Notes under the pieces: generated by a model
Database searches by the model: none
Seen by the model: only the letters and a program-made list of their open reading frames with translations
What the model was told of the DNA's origin: nothing
Shown: in pieces, positions 61,189 to 64,000 of the stretch
How positions within the stretch are numbered: position 1 is the stretch's first letter
Layout of the letters: the number at the start of each line of letters is the position of its first letter
NCBI RefSeq assembly: GCF_900290195.1
Contig: NZ_OLMF01000004.1
Location: 1,539,501-1,603,500 of the forward strand
DNA: 64,000 nucleotides
Source of the DNA: Anaerococcus marasmi
Lineage (GTDB): Bacteria > Bacillota > Clostridia > Tissierellales > Peptoniphilaceae
Direction of reading: 5' to 3'
Translations under genes and position numbers: made by a program

Positions 61189-62595
61189 ATGAAATTCATG
61201 ACAGAAGACTTTATGCTTCATAATGACTTTGCAAAAAAGCTTTACCACAATTATGCGGCCAAGATGCCAATATTTGACTTCCACTGTCACCTTGAAGCTA
61301 AGGAAATTTATGAAAACAAAAACATTCCTTCAATAACTGAAGCTTGGCTTGGTGGAGACCACTACAAGTGGAGAGTTATGAGATCTTGTGGGGTTGAGGA
61401 AAAATACATCACAGGAGATGCTGATGATTTCGAAAAGTTTGAAAAGTATGCGGAAATCATGCCATACCTTATAGGAAATCCAATCTATCACTGGACCCAA
61501 CTTGAGTTAAAGAACTTCTTTGGCATAGAAGAGAGCCTTAACAAGGAAAATGCCAGAGAAATTTATGATAAGTGTAACAAGCTTCTAGCAAAAGATGAAT
61601 TTAGACCAAGAGGCCTAATCGAGATGAGTAATGTGGCTGCAGTTTGTACCACAAATGATCCTATAGATGATCTTAAATATCACGAGCTTTTGGCTAAAGA
61701 TGACTTCAAAGTAAAAGTCCTTCCAGCCTTCAGACCAGATAATGCCCTATACATCGAAAAAGATAGCTTCAAGGACTACATAGGAGATCTTTCTAAGGCA
61801 AGTGGAGTAGAGATTACAAACTTCACAGACATCAAAAAGGCCCTAAAGGCAAGGATGGACTTCTTTAACGACCATGGAGCCAAGGCCAGCGATCAAGCCT
61901 TCAAATACATCCCACATAGAAGATGTGACGAAGATTGTCTTAATAAAGTAGTTCAAAAGAAATTAAATGGAGAAGAGATTAGTCTAGAAGAGGAAGAAGC
62001 CTACAAGACAGAACTTGTAATATTCCTTGCCAAAGAATATAAAAAGCTAGACTGGGCTATGGAAATTCACGTTGGAGTAATCAGAAACAACTCCAAGTTA
62101 ATGTTTGAAAAACTCGGGGCTGATGTTGGAGGAGATAGCCAAAACGACCTAAATTTCGCAGAAAATCTTGCGGACCTACTTTCTGATTTTGAAGAAAACG
62201 AAGGCCTTCCAAGAACTGTAATATTCCCACTTAATCCAAAAGACCAATTCCCAATTGCTACAGTTGGAGGATCTTTTAACAGGGCAAATCCTGATGGTAT
62301 GCAAAATATCCAACTTGGAACAGCTTGGTGGCATCTCGACCACAAGGATGGAATGATAGAGCAAATGAAAGTATTCTCAAGCGTTGGAGTCTTCTCCAAA
62401 TTCATAGGAATGCTAACAGACTCAAGAAGCTTCTTGTCCTACCCAAGACACGAATACTTCAGAAGAATCCTCTGCAACTTCATAGGAGAATTAGTAGAAA
62501 ACGGCGAATATCCAGCTGACGAAGAATTCTTAGGAAAAGTTGTAGAAGATATTTGCTACAACAACGCAAGAAAATACATCAAAATAGATTTATAA
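61189..62595 (+). CDS. uxaC: Glucuronate isomerase
   Basis: 468 aa. Converts D-glucuronate to D-fructuronate (and galacturonate to tagaturonate), the entry step of the pathway. Amidohydrolase-like features: IFDFHCHLEAKEIYENK near residue 26, WRVMRSCGVEEKYITGDA, AVCTTNDPIDDLKYH, MEIHVGVIRNNS and TDSRSFLSYPRHEYFRRILCN at the C-terminus. Preceded by AAAGGAAAACC. No galacturonate-specific genes (uxaA, uxaB) are seen, so the operon is for glucuronate. Confidence 0.95.
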   Translation: MKFMTEDFMLHNDFAKKLYHNYAAKMPIFDFHCHLEAKEIYENKNIPSITEAWLGGDHYKWRVMRSCGVEEKYITGDADDFEKFEKYAEIMPYLIGNPIYHWTQLELKNFFGIEESLNKENAREIYDKCNKLLAKDEFRPRGLIEMSNVAAVCTTNDPIDDLKYHELLAKDDFKVKVLPAFRPDNALYIEKDSFKDYIGDLSKASGVEITNFTDIKKALKARMDFFNDHGAKASDQAFKYIPHRRCDEDCLNKVVQKKLNGEEISLEEEEAYKTELVIFLAKEYKKLDWAMEIHVGVIRNNSKLMFEKLGADVGGDSQNDLNFAENLADLLSDFEENEGLPRTVIFPLNPKDQFPIATVGGSFNRANPDGMQNIQLGTAWWHLDHKDGMIEQMKVFSSVGVFSKFIGMLTDSRSFLSYPRHEYFRRILCNFIGELVENGEYPADEEFLGKVVEDICYNNARKYIKIDL

Positions 62596-62610
62596 AAGAA
62601 AGAAGGAAAA

Positions 62611-63237
62611 ATGAGCAAAGTAGAAACAATCAGCCAAGTCTTAGACTTAGGAATCGTACCAGTAGTAAGAGCAAACTCAGCAGACGAAGCAATCGAATAC
62701 TGTAAAGGCCTAATCGATGGAGGAATCAACACCCTAGAAGTAACCTTCACAATCCCAAACGCAATTGAAGTCTTCCAAAGAATCCAAAAAGAACTCCCAG
62801 CTGACACATTACTCGGAGCAGGAACAGTACTAGACCCAACAACAGCAAGACTTGCCATAATGAACGGAGCCAAATTCATAGTAAGCCCATCATTTGACAA
62901 AGAAGTAGCCAAAATGTGTAACATCTACAACATCCCATACATGCCAGGCTGCGTAACACCAGCCGAAATGCTAGAAGCCTACAAATACGGAGTAGACATC
63001 ATAAAACTATTCCCAGGCTCCCTAACAGGCCCATCCTACGTAAAAGCAATCCACGGCCCATACCCACACTTCCAAATCATGCCAACAGGCGGCGTAAGCC
63101 TAGACAACCTAGAAGACTGGTTTAAAGCAGGTGTAGTAGCAGTAGGAGCAGGATCAAACCTAGTAAAAGGCAGCAAAGAAGAAATAACCCAAAAAGCAAA
63201 AGAATACCTAGAAAAAATAGCGGAGGTAAGAAAATAA
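62611..63237 (+). CDS. eda: 2-keto-3-deoxy-6-phosphogluconate aldolase
   Basis: 208 aa. Cleaves KDPG to pyruvate and glyceraldehyde-3-P. Seen: GIVPVVRANSADEAIEYCKGLIDGGINTLEVTFT (catalytic Glu in LEVTFT), LLGAGTVLD, AKFIVSPSFDKEV (Schiff-base Lys region) and FPTGG-like IMPTGGVSLDNL. Third positions are almost only A or C, giving a strong codon bias compared with nearby uxaC. Overlaps kdgK by one base. Confidence 0.95.
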   Translation: MSKVETISQVLDLGIVPVVRANSADEAIEYCKGLIDGGINTLEVTFTIPNAIEVFQRIQKELPADTLLGAGTVLDPTTARLAIMNGAKFIVSPSFDKEVAKMCNIYNIPYMPGCVTPAEMLEAYKYGVDIIKLFPGSLTGPSYVKAIHGPYPHFQIMPTGGVSLDNLEDWFKAGVVAVGAGSNLVKGSKEEITQKAKEYLEKIAEVRK

Positions 63238-64000
63238 TGACAAAAAAAGTAGTAACCCTAGGCGAAATAATGCTAAGACTATCCACACCAGGATACGAAA
63301 GATTCGTTCAAGCTGAAAGCTTTGATGCAATCTACGGAGGAGGAGAAGCAAACGTAGCAGTATCCCTAGCCAACTACGGCTTCGACGCCCACTACGTAAC
63401 CAAACTACCAAAACACGAAATCGGCCAAGCCGCAGTAAACGCACTAAGAAGATACGGAGTAAACACAGACTACATCGTAAGAGGCGGAGACAGAGTAGGA
63501 ATCTACTACTCAGAAACAGGCGCATCAGCCAGACCATCCAAAGTAATTTACGACAGAAGTAACTCAGCCATAGCAGAAGCTAAAGCAGACGAATTTGACT
63601 TCGACGAAATCTTCAAAGACGCAGCACGGTTCCACACATCAGGCATAACCCCAGCAATATCAAAAGAAGGTGCAGAAATCACCAAAAAAGCCATGCAAGC
63701 AGCCAAAAAAGCGGGAGCCAAAATATCAATCGACCTAAACTACAGAGCTAAACTCTGGAGCCCAGAAGAAGCCCAAAAAGTAATGAAAGATCTCATGCAA
63801 TACGTAGACGTCTGCATAGGAAACGAAGAAGATGCATCCCTATGCCTAGGCTTTACCCCAAAAGGACTCGACGTAACAAGCGGCAAACTAGACGTAGAAG
63901 GCTACCACGAAATCTTCAAACAAATGAAAGAAGAATTCGGCTTTGAAATGATCGCATCATCCTTAAGAGAATCATACTCAGCAAGTGACAACGGCTGGTC
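63237..64000 (+). CDS. kdgK: 2-keto-3-deoxygluconate kinase (partial, cut by window end)
   Basis: At least 254 codons are visible, open to the window edge. ATG 63237 overlaps the eda stop and follows CGGAGGTAAG. PfkB-family N-terminus VVTLGEIMLRLSTPG, then AIYGGGEANVAVSLANYG and KISIDLNYRAKLW, all typical of KdgK, and IGNEEDASLCLG. Phosphorylates KDG from UxuA to KDPG for Eda, completing the glucuronate route. The ATP-binding GAGD motif lies beyond the window. Shares the A/C-ending codon bias of eda. Confidence 0.9.
   Translation, partial: MTKKVVTLGEIMLRLSTPGYERFVQAESFDAIYGGGEANVAVSLANYGFDAHYVTKLPKHEIGQAAVNALRRYGVNTDYIVRGGDRVGIYYSETGASARPSKVIYDRSNSAIAEAKADEFDFDEIFKDAARFHTSGITPAISKEGAEITKKAMQAAKKAGAKISIDLNYRAKLWSPEEAQKVMKDLMQYVDVCIGNEEDASLCLGFTPKGLDVTSGKLDVEGYHEIFKQMKEEFGFEMIASSLRESYSASDNGW

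Overview
The window is a low-GC, densely packed segment of what looks like an anaerobic Gram-positive coccus of the Peptoniphilaceae/Tissierellia type (Anaerococcus-like). This is inferred from the AT-rich composition, the gltX-cysS-rlmB-yacP order, SUF genes in sufCBDSU order, the anaerobic ThiH-type thiazole pathway, LarA and many sugar-acid genes. No rRNA, tRNA or CRISPR array was seen.

Layout. 0-5.2 kb: two small membrane-anchored proteins, M29 aminopeptidase, PepF, an FNT channel. 5.2-11.2 kb: gltX-cysS-rlmB-yacP-sigma factor, stand-alone HPr, then a 174-bp palindromic element. 11.3-16.4 kb: the SUF Fe-S operon and a small membrane protein, followed by a 312-bp mobile repeat inserted in the operon terminator. 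16.7-18.0 kb: an unrecognised 414-aa protein. 18.1-23.4 kb: a TPP riboswitch, a GC-rich structured leader, and thiS-F-G-H-W-M-E. 23.4-26.6 kb: glutaredoxin-like protein, DHFR, BadF/NagK-type kinase, PatB-type lyase. 26.7-36.5 kb: four-carbon sugar-acid genes (DeoR regulator, PdxA2, GntR regulator, LtnD-like dehydrogenase, DUF1537 kinase, GntP permease), broken up by a decayed ribokinase copy, an IS30-family remnant, an intact ribokinase and a transaldolase remnant. 36.8-46.4 kb: a sugar-acid PTS operon (6PGDH-like protein, PRD regulator, IIA, IIB, IIC, UlaF/E/D, transaldolase, transketolase). 46.5-53.5 kb: three cytoplasmic glycosidases (DUF4091/GH123-like, GH92, GH2). 53.5-58.1 kb: two half-size chromate transporters, LarA, a second copy of the mobile repeat in the larA terminator, and a GH13 glucosidase. 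58.1-64.0 kb: a catabolite-controlled glucuronate operon (uxuB, uxuA, uxaC, eda, kdgK cut by the window edge).

How it fits together. The right half is built for host-derived acidic sugars and glycans. The glucuronate operon leads to KDPG cleavage, the threonate/erythronate genes lead to triose phosphate, and the PTS operon feeds UlaD/E/F into D-xylulose-5-P for transaldolase and transketolase.

Most interesting observations. (1) The 6PGDH-like protein of the PTS operon lacks the glutamate that acts as general acid in decarboxylation and sits with a separate 3-keto-acid-6-P decarboxylase, suggesting an undescribed split route for a PTS-imported hexonate. (2) Two related repeats each sit inside an intrinsic terminator and are flanked by a duplicated copy of that terminator. 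(3) A GC-rich, strongly folding leader RNA and a second terminator hairpin lie between the TPP riboswitch and thiS.
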